64,000 nucleotides of DNA from positions 51,882,922 through 51,946,921 of the forward strand of contig JAKGHH010000004.1 in NCBI GenBank assembly GCA_022828595.1, written 5' to 3'. The notes beneath the pieces are model-generated. The model searched no databases, had not been told where the DNA came from, and saw only the letters and a list, made by a program, of their open reading frames with translations. A program made the position numbers and the translations under genes. Positions 45,281 through 55,995 of this stretch are shown here, in pieces; the stretch's first letter is position 1, and the number at the start of each line of letters is the position of its first letter. The DNA is from Nelumbo lutea. Taxonomy: Eukaryota > Streptophyta > Magnoliopsida > Proteales > Nelumbonaceae.

Positions 45281-48200
45281 TGAAAATGGGCAAGAAGCAC
45301 ATGAAGCTTGGACCTAAGCCAATCAAACTGGTGAGACGTCAAAGGCTTAGTGAAAATATCCGCAACCTAGTCTTCAGTAGGGAGGAACCACACCATCAAG
45401 GACTTTATAAGAATAAGATCATGAAGAAAGTGAAAATTGACCTCAATGTGTTTAGTGCGAGCACAAAAAATGGGATGAGCCACGAGGTACGTGGCCCCAA
45501 TATTGTCGCGGTAGAGAACCGGTGGCGATTGAGATTTGACACCCAGATTGTTGAGAAGAGAGTTCAACCACAATAGTTACGTAGTGGCATTAGCTAGAGC
45601 TCGAAATTCAGCCTTTGTGCTAGACCGAGCTATTGTAAGCTGCTTCTTAGTGCTCCATGAAACCAAATGAGAACCAAGAAAAATACCATATCCACCAGTA
45701 GAATGTCTGTCATCAGGGCAACCAGCCCAATCAGGATCAGAGAATGCTGTCAAGGTGCCCGACGAGTGTGCCGAGAAAAACAAACTAGAGTCAATGGTTC
45801 CTTTGAGATACCTCAGAATCCTCTTTACTGCACCCCAGTGTTCATCAATAGGAGCTTGTAAGAATTGACAAACTTTATTCACTACAAAGGCGACATTTGG
45901 CCTTGTTAGAGTGACATACTAAAGGGCACCTACAATGCTCTGATATTGAGTGGGATCAGATAGCAGTTCACCATTAAACTGAGAGAGCCGGGATGAGGTG
46001 GCCATTGGACTAGAAAGAGGTTTGGCCATAGCAAGGTTAGTCTTCAATAGAAGATCCAAACTATACTTATGCTGAGAAAGAAACAATCCGGTTGCATCAT
46101 GATGAGATTCAATACCAAAGAAGTAGTGCAACGACCCCAAGTCTTTCAGAGCAAAGGTCTGAGATAAATTGCTGATAAGTTGAGAAACATGAGCAGAGGA
46201 GGATCCGATAATAATAATATCATCAACATAAATAAGGATGTAAATGGTAATTTGTTCTTGACTATAAATAAATAGAGAGGGGCCACATTGGGAGCTCCAA
46301 AAACCGAGATCATATAAACGATTGCAAAACTGGGAAAACCAAGCTTGAGGAGCTTGTTTGAGCCCATAGGGGGCCTTATGAAATTTGCAGACATGATGGG
46401 GATAATTGCTGTCCTCAAAGCCTTTCAGTTGACACATAAAAATAGTATTGATAATAAAGCCATTAAGAAATGCATTATGAACATCCAATTGACGAATGTC
46501 CCGACCACGGGAAACTGTAAGAGCAAGAACAGTGTGCACAGTAACAAGTTTGACTATAGGACTGAAAGTCTTAGTGAAGTAGACGCCCGAAACCTGAGTG
46601 AAGCCTTGTGCAACAAGATGGGCTTTGTAACAATCAATGGAACCGTCAGGGTGCCGTTAGTTTTGAAAACCCACTTGGAGCCAACCACATTCATAGAAGC
46701 ACCATAGGGAACCAGTTCCCAAGTACCATTTTGAAGCGAGGCATGAAATTCGGTAGCCATGGCAGCCCGCCCGTGAGGAGACTTGGAAGCCTGTCCATAA
46801 GAGGAGGGTTCATCCTCATATGTATGAACATCATATGAAGTATAGCAGCTGGGAGAGGATGGCGAGTGGCAGTTAACGCTTGAGATGACCTAGACGTCAC
46901 CTTGTCATCATTGTATGAGTGCACATTGGAGGATCTACAACAGGAGTTGTGTACAACAGTTCTTGAATAGGGCGGGTGTGTAGAATTGGTAGGGAAGCAA
47001 CACTGAGAGAAACTTCCTATTCTATCTCAGAGGAAGAAATAGCAGATGCCTCATTAGTAACAGATATAGATGGTAGGGGAGAAGATGATACATCAGGAGC
47101 AGTAGGAGCTGGACACATGCCACCACTAATGGTGCCCAAAGATGGAAGAAGAACTGTAGTAGGAGTAATAGGAAGAAAGGTAGTGATGACTGTGCTGATT
47201 TGGGAAAGGAGTGCTCATCGAAGACAATATGTCTAGCAATTATTTCTTTGCCAGTAGTAGGGTTGTAACAACGGTACCCTTTGTTACAGTTGCTGTAGCC
47301 AATAAAGATATAGGGAGCAGAGCGAAAATTCACCTTGTGCGCATTATAAGGCCGAAGAAGAGGGTAACAGTTACAACCAAAAACCTTTATCATAGAATAA
47401 TCAGGAGGCTTTCCAAACAATTTATCATAAGGAGAGAGATTACCAAGGCCCGAAGTTGGTAGTCGATTAATGAGGAAGACGATAGTTTCAACGACATCTG
47501 CCTAGAAGGACTAGGGGAGAGAGGAGGATGCCAGTAGAGACAACATGGACTCAATATTGTGCCGATGTTTTTGCTCAACATTTCCATTCTTCTCATGCGT
47601 ATGAGGACTGGGGGAGAGAGGAGGACGCCAGTAGAAACAACGTGGACTCAATAGCATGCCGATGTTTTCGCTCAACACTTCCATTCTTCTCATGCGTATG
47701 AGGACAACTAAGGTGGTGAATAATACTAGCATTATCAAGATAACAAGAGAGATTGTGAAATTCTCCACCCAATCACTCTGAAACATCTTAATTTTTGTAG
47801 AGAAAAGATTTTCCACATGATTCTTAAAGTTAATGAAAGCATTAAACACATATGACTTCCTTTCAAGAGGAAAAATCCATGAAAATTGAGAATATGCATC
47901 CATAAATAGAACATAGCATTTGAAGCCCTTATTGAACAAAGTTGGGGTAGGTCCCCATACATAAGAAAAAACTAGTTTAAGAGGTGTAGAAAAAGTGGTA
48001 GTTGAAGATGGTAGACTTAAACGATGGGCTTTACCTATTTGGCAAGCTTCACACACAAAAGGACAATTGAAAGATCCAGAATAAGGTAAACCAAATTTAG
48101 AAATAATATTTTTCACAAATCGGAGAGATGCATGACCAAGTCGTTGATGCCATTCTGCCATAGAAGTTTTCTCGCCTACAAAAGCTGTCGAGTTCTCTAT

Positions 48201-48669
48201 CTTGTGCTAAACTGCGCTAGGAAACTGATAGAGTCCATCTCTACTGGGTCCTTGGAGTAAAACTTTCCCCATATGGTCCTTCAAGACAAAGAAATCCGGA
48301 TGAAATTCAAAAAACTTATTATTGTCCTTGATAAATCTACTTATAAATAGCAAATTTTTAGTAAGAGAAGGAACATGAAAGATATTCTTTGAGGCAAACT
48401 GATTATGATTGCAAACTAGAAAAGTTGACCCTGTATTATTTATAGTCAAACCTGTTCCATTACCAATCTTGACTTGATCGGAACCTTGGTACTCAGTTTG
48501 GACTTGTAGGTTATCAGCATCCAGTGTCATGTGATGAGTGGCGCCACTATCTGGATACTAGATTGGATCAAATCCGGTTCTAGACGTAGAGCCGTTATGT
48601 GAGATGCCGCTATGAAAGGCTGTAGGATCTGCTGGATGCAAAGTGTTCTCTCCTTGATATGAAAGATCA
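45281..48669 (-). pseudogene. Copia pol remnant: protease, integrase, reverse transcriptase, RNase H
   Basis: In minus-strand order: a protease region (48530-48207, ending FISRFIKDNNKFFEFHP), the GAG-pre-integrase and integrase start (48161-47511: RLGHASLRF, CEACQIGKAH, FMDAYSQFSW), the integrase end (47420-47022: MFGKPPDYSMIKVFGC, YNPTTGKEIIARHIVFDE), then reverse transcriptase with NGTWELVP, a frameshift near 46650, DIRQLDVHNAFLNG, APYGLKQAPQAWF and the catalytic LIYVDDIII, and RNase H (DWAGCPDDRHSTGGY, ARSSTKAEFRA). Stops separate several blocks, and a 97-bp duplication disrupts integrase. No intact polyprotein is possible. Confidence 0.9.
47511..47704 (-). repeat. 97-bp tandem duplication inside the Copia integrase region
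   Basis: Units 47511-47607 and 47608-47704 align end to end with nine differences, eight of them transitions. A length of 97 is not a multiple of three, so the second copy shifts the integrase frame. Confidence 0.85.
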
Positions 48670-48671
48670 AA

Positions 48672-49613
48672 TCTTTAGTAACACTTCAGTGCTCCATGGC
48701 CTGATTTGTTACAAAGCTGACAAATAATACTATTTCCTCTTCCACGACCTTGTCCACGGCTTGAGGGCTGACCACCATGCCTCCTGCCTCTGCCACGATT
48801 GCTGCCACCCCTGCCTTGATCGTAAGAACTCTGAGAGGGTAGAAAACTGTTAGTCAAATTTTTATTATTATTCATTGCAAGATTTGCATTAGGATTTTCA
48901 CTGGAAAAATTGTGTTGTAAAATCCAAGATTCATGACTCGGAAGTAACCCAAGAACATCACTAATGTTGAGCTGATCTACATTAGCTCGATTTGTAATGG
49001 CTGTAATAAGGGATTCATACTCACTACCCAATCCGGATAGAATATATAGAACTAGATATTCTTTCGCTACCAATTCTGAGACTGCAGAAAGATTATCTGC
49101 AATTGTTTTGGCTTTCTGAACATAATCGTTGATGGACAAGTTCCCTTTCTTAAGGTTTTGAGGTCGACGTCTGAGTTGAAGTACCCTGGGTCAAGAATGA
49201 GAAGAGAAAGATTTCTCCAGAGCACTCCAAACTCTGGCGGCTATAGAGAGTCCAACAGCTTGTGCTAGGACTCCTTCAGTTAAAGAAGCTACAAGCCAGC
49301 TTAGGACCAGCTGATCTAACTGTACTCAGGTGAAAAATTCTGGGTTTAGAATTCTCTTATTGTTATCAACAGGATCTGGAATCACTTCTGAGGGAGGCTT
49401 GGCCAATCCATCAATGAGCCACATCAACTTGTGGGCTCGAAGTACTGGAAGCAATTGAGCTTTCCAGAGAAGAAAATTTTCGCCATTGAGTTTGATTGTC
49501 AGATAAGGATAAATATTAGGAGTAGAACTAATGTTCATTGGTAGGGAAGAATTCTGGGAAGAGGTTAAGCTCGAGCTCATTATCTCAGAAGCAATGGGGG
49601 TGTTGTAGGCCAT
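48672..49613 (-). pseudogene. Copia gag remnant
   Basis: Gag forms the virus-like particle that packages the element RNA. The start ATG at 49613 follows the primer site with no spacer. Conserved text includes LTIKLNGENFLLWKAQLLPV near the start and INDYVQKAKTIADNLS. A Gly/Arg-rich basic segment is followed by a complete CX2CX4HX4C zinc knuckle (CQLCNKSGHGALKC) near 48680-48725. In-frame stops after FFT (about 49325) and near 49190 break it. Confidence 0.88.
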
Positions 49614-49626
49614 GGCTCTGATACCA
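49614..49626 (-). other. Primer-binding site, initiator methionine tRNA type
   Basis: On the minus strand TGGTATCAGAGCC matches the usual 13-base complement of plant initiator tRNA-Met. It directly follows the 5' LTR and directly precedes the gag ATG. Confidence 0.9.
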
Positions 49627-49981
49627 AGTTAAAGCTTGAAAGACAAAGATTTGAAAGAATGGGTCGAATTTCATTAGACAATTAAGAGCTTGTACAAGGC
49701 TGTATATATACAAGAAGAATAATGAAAGAATTAGAAACAATTACAAGAACAAAAATAACAAATTAAGGCAAGAACTTCATTAGGAAACTTCCAAAGAGGA
49801 GAGTTTCCTTTTTGCTTTGATTGGTCTCTCTATGGTAGGAATTCTCTAAATAGTAGTTGGTCCATTTTTAGCATGAAGACTAGAGCCCTCTTTAGTAGGG
49901 GATCTAGAGCTCTCTTTGGTAAGAGATCTAGAACCCTCTTTGGTAGGAGGAGGAAGCCTAGGGCTGGCCGACTCCTTAATA
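49627..49981 (-). repeat. 5' LTR of the Copia element
   Basis: On the top strand AGTTAAAGCTTGAAAGAC to GACTCCTTAATA. It differs from the other LTR at 16 sites plus a 6-bp insertion (TTGATT). Confidence 0.9.
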
Positions 49982-50609
49982 TAATCCAATATAATGAATG
50001 TTTTGGACCAATTTGGACCGGTCCAATTCAATGTCTGGACCGTCCAGTCTTTTCAAATTTATTTTGATTTAGATTGGTTTCAACCTAAACCCGGTCCATT
50101 GACACATATATTCTTATCTTATATCAATGGACCAGATATTGTCTTAATCCAACCCAGTCCAATATAAATTTGTTACAGACAGACCAGGTCCAATCCAATC
50201 TAATAATTAATTTGGACCGGACTGTTCCAATTCAATGTCTTGTTGGTTCGTCCAATCCATCCAAATTGATCTTGGATTGGATAGGGTCCAATCTGAAACT
50301 GGTCCATTGACACCCTTACATGCAATAAGCAACATTTGGATCAAAGCATTTTTTACAAAGGCATTAGCATCAACTACAAAAACCCTTGAAAAAAATGGTA
50401 TTGATGTTGTTTGGGGTGACATGGATGAGCAACTGATGAAATGTACTAAAAACACATAACTTATATTTTCATTTTAGTTTTATTAAGTTTATATTGTCAA
50501 AATAAATTTATAAATTGTTATTATAATTATAAATGCCATGTATAATTGGGTTAGACCCGATTGTCTAGATTATTAATTGGTTCAGTTTTGGCTCCTTCAT
50601 GGTTCATAT

Positions 50610-51722
50610 CATGGTTTTCAAAATCAGACCGGACCGAATGGTTGGACCGGAAAAACCTGCAATTGTTCAGCCCCCGAGGTCTAATTATACTATAAATCAC
50701 TAAAACTTAAAAACCTGTTGAAAAGGTTAGAGAACCGCTGACCCGGGCGATCAAACCGCTAAACCATTTGACTTGCGTATTGGTTCATGGATTACATATT
50801 TCACTTTTGCTGATTTACAAAAAAGTAATAATAAAAACAAAAAGACCCCCATATCCCCGATCCCAAGTCATTCGTTCTAACCCTTTCTAGGTCTCAACCC
50901 TCAAACCCCGACGACTTGCGGAGGCTACGACCTACGATGACTGACGGTAAGACAAGACGATCGGCGACGATGGTTTTGCAGCGGCAAGCGGTTTGTATTT
51001 TGTAACCAGTAGTAACTTTTTATTTATCAAGGACTTGCAGCAGTTGGTGTTGTTTAACATGCTGCGGATTTCTATTTTGCAGCGACCAGCGGTTTCTAAC
51101 ATGTTGCAGTTGGCACTTGGAAGCGGAAGTTTGCTTCTTAGGTAGAGTTGCAGCAGAAATCATCGTTGACCAAACTAGAGTCCACTGGTAGCAATTTTTG
51201 TGAGGTCAACACTATTAGACCACCATTACCGGTAGTGAAACTGCTAAGGTATAAAATGCTTACGTTTAACACCGTCAGTTTAATTAATTCTTTGAATTTT
51301 TTGCTTAATTAGTTACAAAGAGTCACATACTCACATTTGCTTAATTATTTTCTTTTTCAATTCCTTGCTTATTTGTTGGGAGGGAGTGTTGTCACATACT
51401 TCACATACTCACATATTCTTAATTAATTTTGAATTTTGTGTTTTTTTCTATTTTTTTAGATTTTTTTTGTATTTTTTGTATTTTCTGTGTTATGTACTTT
51501 ATTATTTTTGTATTTAGATAGTTTTATTTTTTGTGTATTTTTTAGAACTTTTTTGTATTTTTTATATTTTCTATGTGTTCTATACTTTATTATTTTTGTA
51601 TTTAGATAATTTTTTTTTTCTGTATTTTTCTATATTATATTTAATTTTATGCTATTTGTTATTTTTAATTGAAAAATGGTCCCCTGACCAATTCTGTTTA
51701 TGGGTCAGTTTTAAAAACCTTG
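50610..51722. mobile_element. hAT-type element, CATGGTTTTCAAAATC family (copy 2)
   Basis: This 1113-bp element is flanked by GTTCATAT at 50602-50609 and 51723-51730, a perfect 8-bp duplication. Its ends are CATGGTTTTCAAAATCAGAC and the inverted GGTCAGTTTTAAAAACCTTG. The inner part contains poly-T-rich DNA and no transposase. It is about three times longer than copy 1, with an interior (50890-51230) of higher GC that may be foreign filler DNA. Confidence 0.8.
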
Positions 51723-51730
51723 GTTCATAT

Positions 51731-52859
51731 TGTCTTAATTAGTAATCAGAATGAGACTAGGACACCCTGTCCCGACCCAAACCTAATCCATTAATAACTC
51801 CACTTGGACAATTAAATAATAGTTTTATTCAACCATTCACTCACCTATATCAGATTATTCATTTCGTGTATTTCCAGATTTCTCTCTTTTTTTTTTTTTA
51901 ATATCTCTCCATATTCATCGAATGCTTTGTCAATTTTTAATTATTATAATTTTATGATAAAAAAACTTAAAATTAATATCAGAAATTAGGGGGTGAGCAA
52001 GAAAAACCGAAAAATTGAACCAAAAATTCCAGTTAACTGAATTGGATATTTGGTTTCGTTAACCAATATAAAAAATGGTAATTAATTGAATATACATTTT
52101 ATATTACTTTATATTTTTATTATATATTTATATATTTATTTATAATATATTTTTATAAAGTCAAGAAAACTGAAAAATTGACGAACCAGACTGACAATTA
52201 ATTGAACTGACCAAGCGGTTCCTTTTACTAATGATATTAATAAAATACAAAATTTAAAACTGATATGAAAACAAAATTGTTTCTTGTCTAGGTGGTGGGT
52301 TAATGGTCCATCCTTCTAGGTTAAATGGGTCTACCTATGATGTCATAATTAAATAATTAAATAAATATTTAGAAAAGTAGAATACATTAAAATAAAAAAG
52401 TGTGAAAAAATTTATATAAAGCATTTGATCACATCTCTAATATTGTATATTTATCATATTAAACAAAATAAGTGTGAACAATAAGAATTGCTTTTATCAA
52501 TAGGGAAATTGAATAGAAAATTTAAAATTGACCTAAAAGCAAATTTATTTTAGTTATTACCCATCTCTGTTACATGAGTTCTTATAAGAACAATCATCAT
52601 CATTGCCATCATTTTAAATGACCACATGCATAAGCATGTTCATGTTTACTAGTTTATTTATGTCAATAAGTTAATGCATATGAAATTTTTACATTATAGG
52701 TTTGATGACAATAAGGAAGCAGTCAAGATGGTTTAACAATATCATAAATTGTGAAAATTTTAAAATATTATTTTTTTCCACGGACAAATGAATTAATGAT
52801 TATATTATTTTATTACATTAGTCACATTGGTTTTTTTGATATAGGTTATATATTATATA
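51731..52859. other. AT-rich intergenic region
   Basis: No gene. At about 51989 GGGGGTGAGCAAGAAAAACCG starts a repeat-like block with AACCGAAAAATTGAAC and a TA-rich core, ending near 52230. The same vocabulary recurs in the RPC4 intron at about 62330-62490. Both are probably members of one hAT-like family. Confidence 0.35.
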
Positions 52860-52945
52860 ATTTAAACAAGGGTAAATTGCTGAAACCTCCCTTGAAGTTT
52901 AGTAATTATAATCACCTCCACTAAACTTATTGACACAGTTGCAAG

Positions 52946-53476
52946 TAGGGTGGATTCAAGCCAAGCCAAGCCGAATAGCTAGCTATTCAAGCTCAACTCA
53001 AAGAAATTATGAGGCTCGAACTTGAGCTCGAGCTTGACTCAGCTTGACCTTGACCGTGAGATTAATGTTTTATAAAAATAAAAAAAAATATATAATTTTT
53101 TTATTTGATATTTAAAAAATAAGAATTATAATAATTAGTTATTATTATATATAAAATAAAAATATTATATATATAACATTTTTATTATATATATATTATT
53201 TTTATATTAATTATCAATGTTTTCAAAGCGTCGTTGACTCGAATGGTCTGATTGTTCGGATCAGAAACTGTCTAGGAAACGGTCCCATTTTACCTCAAAC
53301 CCGATCCACAGCTAAAAACCATTGAATTGGCCAATAACTTGTTAACCCGGGTGATTAAACCATTGACCGATTCAACAATTTTTGGCCATTTTTTATTTTA
53401 ATTATTTTTTTTTTACTTTTTACTTTTTTTAATTTTTTTGTCAGAATGGGTCGTCTATTTGAATTGGAAACTAGTG

Positions 53477-53522
<46 letters not shown>

Positions 53523-53671
53523 ATGTATGCATGCATGTGTGTGTGTGTGTGTGTGCGTGTGTGTGCGTGTGTGCGTATAAATATATGTAGAAGCTTGATT
53601 AGGCTCGCAAGCCTTCAAGCTGAGCCATGCTCGAATAGCTCATGAAAAACTCGGCTCATGGCCACCCCTAA
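52946..53671. mobile_element. hAT-type element inside the Mutator-like element
   Basis: Flanked by GTTGCAAG at 52938-52945 and 53672-53679. Its ends are TAGGGTGGATTCAAGCC and the inverted GGCTCATGGCCACCCCTAA. Arms carry GAGCTCGAGCTTGACTC and AAGCCTTCAAGCTGAGCC motifs. It contains a truncated CATGGTTTTC-family copy (about 53215-53460) and microsatellites. Confidence 0.8.
53480..53578. repeat. Compound (AT)n and (GT)n microsatellite
   Basis: An (AT)n run at about 53480-53518 is followed by TGTATGCATGCATG and a (GT)n run with occasional C to about 53575. It is at the right side of the nested hAT element, where slippage would be expected. Confidence 0.95.
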
Positions 53672-54110
53672 GTTGCAAGTAGACCCCCTTTTATAAGAGG
53701 CATAAAATGTCCAAAATACCCATGCAATTACTATTGAGGCTGGTTTCTACAAAAAAAGAAAATAACAATAGAAAAAGAGAATTTAAAGTTGCATATTTAC
53801 CTTTAATGATTGATATGAAAATGCAAATTTGCAAAATAAATCAATTTGAGAAAAGAGATTTGAAGGGTTTGGGCTAACAATTCATATGAAGAGAAAATAT
53901 AAAAGATAAACATTTTGGTGAAAAGTAACTACATGGGTACTTTGGATGTTTTCATGCCTCTTTTTAGAGGATTTTAACAAAAGGGGGTCTACTTGCAACC
54001 ATGTCGCAAAGTTCAGGGGAGGTGATTGCAATTATCAAACTTCCCTGAAGTTTAATAAGCAACAACCGAAAACTTTAGGGGAGGTTTCAGCAATTTACCC
54101 ATTTAAACAA

Positions 54111-55418
54111 TATTGCAATTCTTCCCTATAATGAGTTTTTATGGTTTCGCTTTCAATTAACAAAGCCCGTGCATCACGTGAGTCCCACTGATCTTTGTAA
54201 GTTAAACCAAGAATGTGGTCAGATGGAGAAGAAATGAGGGGTTTGTAGAAGGAATGGGCTATCCAATGGATTACTTTTTTATTGATTGCAAGAGATCGTG
54301 ATAACGTTACAAATTCTGATCCTGATCGTGATCAACCAACATGTTGGTCTAGGGATCCAACATAAAAACATACCTTGGCCTCTAAGGCTGTAAGATCCTG
54401 GTCGTGATAACGTTACAAATTTAATTATCGTTCTATTGTTCGTTTTCAGGCTGTGAACAATATCTGACTGTTCGAATTCAAATTCAATCCAATTAAGGGT
54501 GATCCAAATTTTATAATTGAATCAAATAGAGATTCATCCCTATTGCATCAGATATGCTCTAATCTGATTTGATATGAATAATATGCTTACATATACTTAA
54601 AACTTATATTGTATGTACTAAATGGTTGCCGTTGAAGTTTTGTACAAGTTATTTTCAATTAATTTTGCTCATCATATATAATACCAAAGTTATTTTTAGT
54701 TCATATTATTAATACTATACATCTAAGTTCAATTTGAAATTTGATTCTCCAATAAATATGATTTAATTTGAGCTAATGAATCATATTTGGATCTAGACAT
54801 ATCCAATTCGATTCAATACGTTTGCAACCCTACAAAAGTTTTTATAATACTTGGTTTCAGAAAACACATCTCTACTGGAAATTGGAGCACTCAAAGAAGG
54901 CATTAGCATTCATTTCTCTCTCAAATCTCTATTATGTAAATCCAGACCCACAAACAGCTCGGTGATGACAGCCTTGGTTGTTGACTGGTTCACAAAATAG
55001 AGTGCATGTTATGTGTTAATGGTGGTAATAAACTCAGAATCCTTTCTAGTGCATCTCTCCATTCTCCAGCAAGCATCAGGTCAATTCCCCAACATCCAAC
55101 TCCTCAGTCTAGCCCCTAGCAACATCTTATGCTACTTGACAGCATTCCTTAGTAGTCATCCCTAGCATTAACACCAAGAGCAATTGATTCGTGTCTGAAG
55201 CAAATGGGGTTCTTGCATGAAAAGGATTTTCAGAGCTGGACAAGCTTGGACATTAGCCCACTGATCTCAAAATCTAAGACGCCAACATTGGATATATTAC
55301 CCATTTTGTTGGTTGTTGTACTTGTTCAAACCATGTCTGTCTCTAGAGTCATGGATTTGAATGTTGAAGAAGATGGGAATGAGGAAGTGGTATTATTGCT
55401 TTTGTTAGGAAGAATTAA
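54111..55418. other. Intergenic region, no gene recognised
   Basis: Includes a local repeat of CCTGATCGTGATAACGTTACAAAT-like text (about 54295-54330 and 54390-54420) and ATTCGAAT-rich DNA. A short frame at 55204-55449 has no recognisable family and runs into the MITE that follows. Confidence 0.3.
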
Positions 55419-55777
55419 GGCTGTATTTGGAAACAATGCAAATATGTAGAGTCTAAAACAGTTTATATAAATTGTAAAGTTGGGTTAGTTTTGTATTGAC
55501 AAATTTACCTTCTTACCAAAGAGACTTTTAGCGGTAATGGATGCAAATGCGAAATCCAATAAAGCACATGCTTTTTTTTTTTTTATCAAAAGCCCACTTG
55601 AATGCAAATTTATTTCTTTTTTATTGATGTACTTTTACATCTTACTGTCAATGTAAATATGCATTTATCAGTCATTTGTCAATGCAAAAATGTAATGTTG
55701 TCAAACACAGGTAAAAGTGAACTAGAGTGCAAATTTACCCTGAACCGGGAATTACACTCAATTTTCCAAATGCAGCC
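55419..55777. mobile_element. Tourist-like MITE, GGCTGTGTTT family (copy 2)
   Basis: This 359-bp element is flanked by TAA at 55416-55418 and 55778-55780. Its ends are GGCTGTATTTGGAAACAATG and the inverted TTTTCCAAATGCAGCC. The interior is clearly related, in opposite orientation, to 42857-43246 (AAAGCCCACTTGAATG, GTACTTTTACATCTTA). Confidence 0.8.
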
Positions 55778-55892
55778 TAAAGGCATAGATAAGATAAGGA
55801 GAAGAAAATGATTGAATAATAGAGTTGTAGTGAAAGAGAAGTTTCAAATGCCAGCCTTTATTGCAATACTTCAAATTTGAAATTTGTGCCAA

Positions 55893-55995
55893 CTGAGTGG
55901 AGGCTTAGTTGGCATGTTAACTGGGTAGTCCAGCAGTGACGCGGGTTCGAGTTCCACTATTTCCACCTATGTTGAAAAGTTAGTGTGTTGTATTA
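55893..55995 (+). repeat. Possible tRNA-derived SINE
   Basis: GGCTTAGTTGGCATG resembles a polymerase III A box. About 35 bp on, GGGTTCGAGTTCC is close to a B box consensus. A tract ending in TACCAAAAAAAA lies some 60 bp later, as a SINE tail might. A decayed tRNA-like gene is an alternative; no cloverleaf could be completed. Confidence 0.4.

Larger units (their letters stand above)
44920..49981 (-). mobile_element. Ty1/Copia LTR retrotransposon, both LTRs, inactive
   Basis: The element is about 5.06 kb on the minus strand: 5' LTR 49981-49627, primer site, gag, protease, integrase, reverse transcriptase, RNase H, polypurine tract, 3' LTR 45268-44920. Integrase before reverse transcriptase defines Copia. 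I count 16 substitutions and a 6-bp gap between the LTRs over about 348 bp (about 4.6%). All coding regions are interrupted by stops or frameshifts, so any movement would have needed proteins supplied by another copy. It lies inside a hAT MITE. The LTR ends are not the usual TG..CA, and target duplications at its own edges are not clear. Confidence 0.92.
44840..50318. mobile_element. hAT-type MITE split by a Copia retrotransposon
   Basis: The element starts TAGGGGTATCAATTGGAC after CATGCAAT (44832-44839) and ends GGTCCATTGACACCCTTA before CATGCAAT (50319-50326), a perfect 8-bp duplication. Its sequence is in two pieces, 44840-44919 and about 49982-50318, together about 415 bp, the same size class as 40101-40472. 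The Copia element fills the gap. Confidence 0.85.
52870..54100. mobile_element. Mutator-like fold-back element with perfect 10-bp duplication
   Basis: Flanked by ATTTAAACAA at 52860-52869 and 54101-54110. Its arms begin GGGTAAATTGCTGAAACCTC and the inverted GAGGTTTCAGCAATTTACCC, and pair far inwards (AGTAGACCCCC with GGGGGTCTACTTGCAA). Removing the inserted hAT element leaves about 500 bp. A 10-bp duplication with long arms points to the MULE group. A half copy lies at 44190-44334, and a decayed relative at about 56200-56330. Confidence 0.85.

Noticed and set aside
45133..47462. Several plus-strand frames across the Copia element
   Set aside because: They are antisense shadows of gag-pol and the LTR on the minus strand, with no independent motif.
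55893..55970. Functional tRNA gene
   Set aside because: A and B box-like words are present, but no acceptor stem or anticodon arm can be paired; a SINE remnant fits better.
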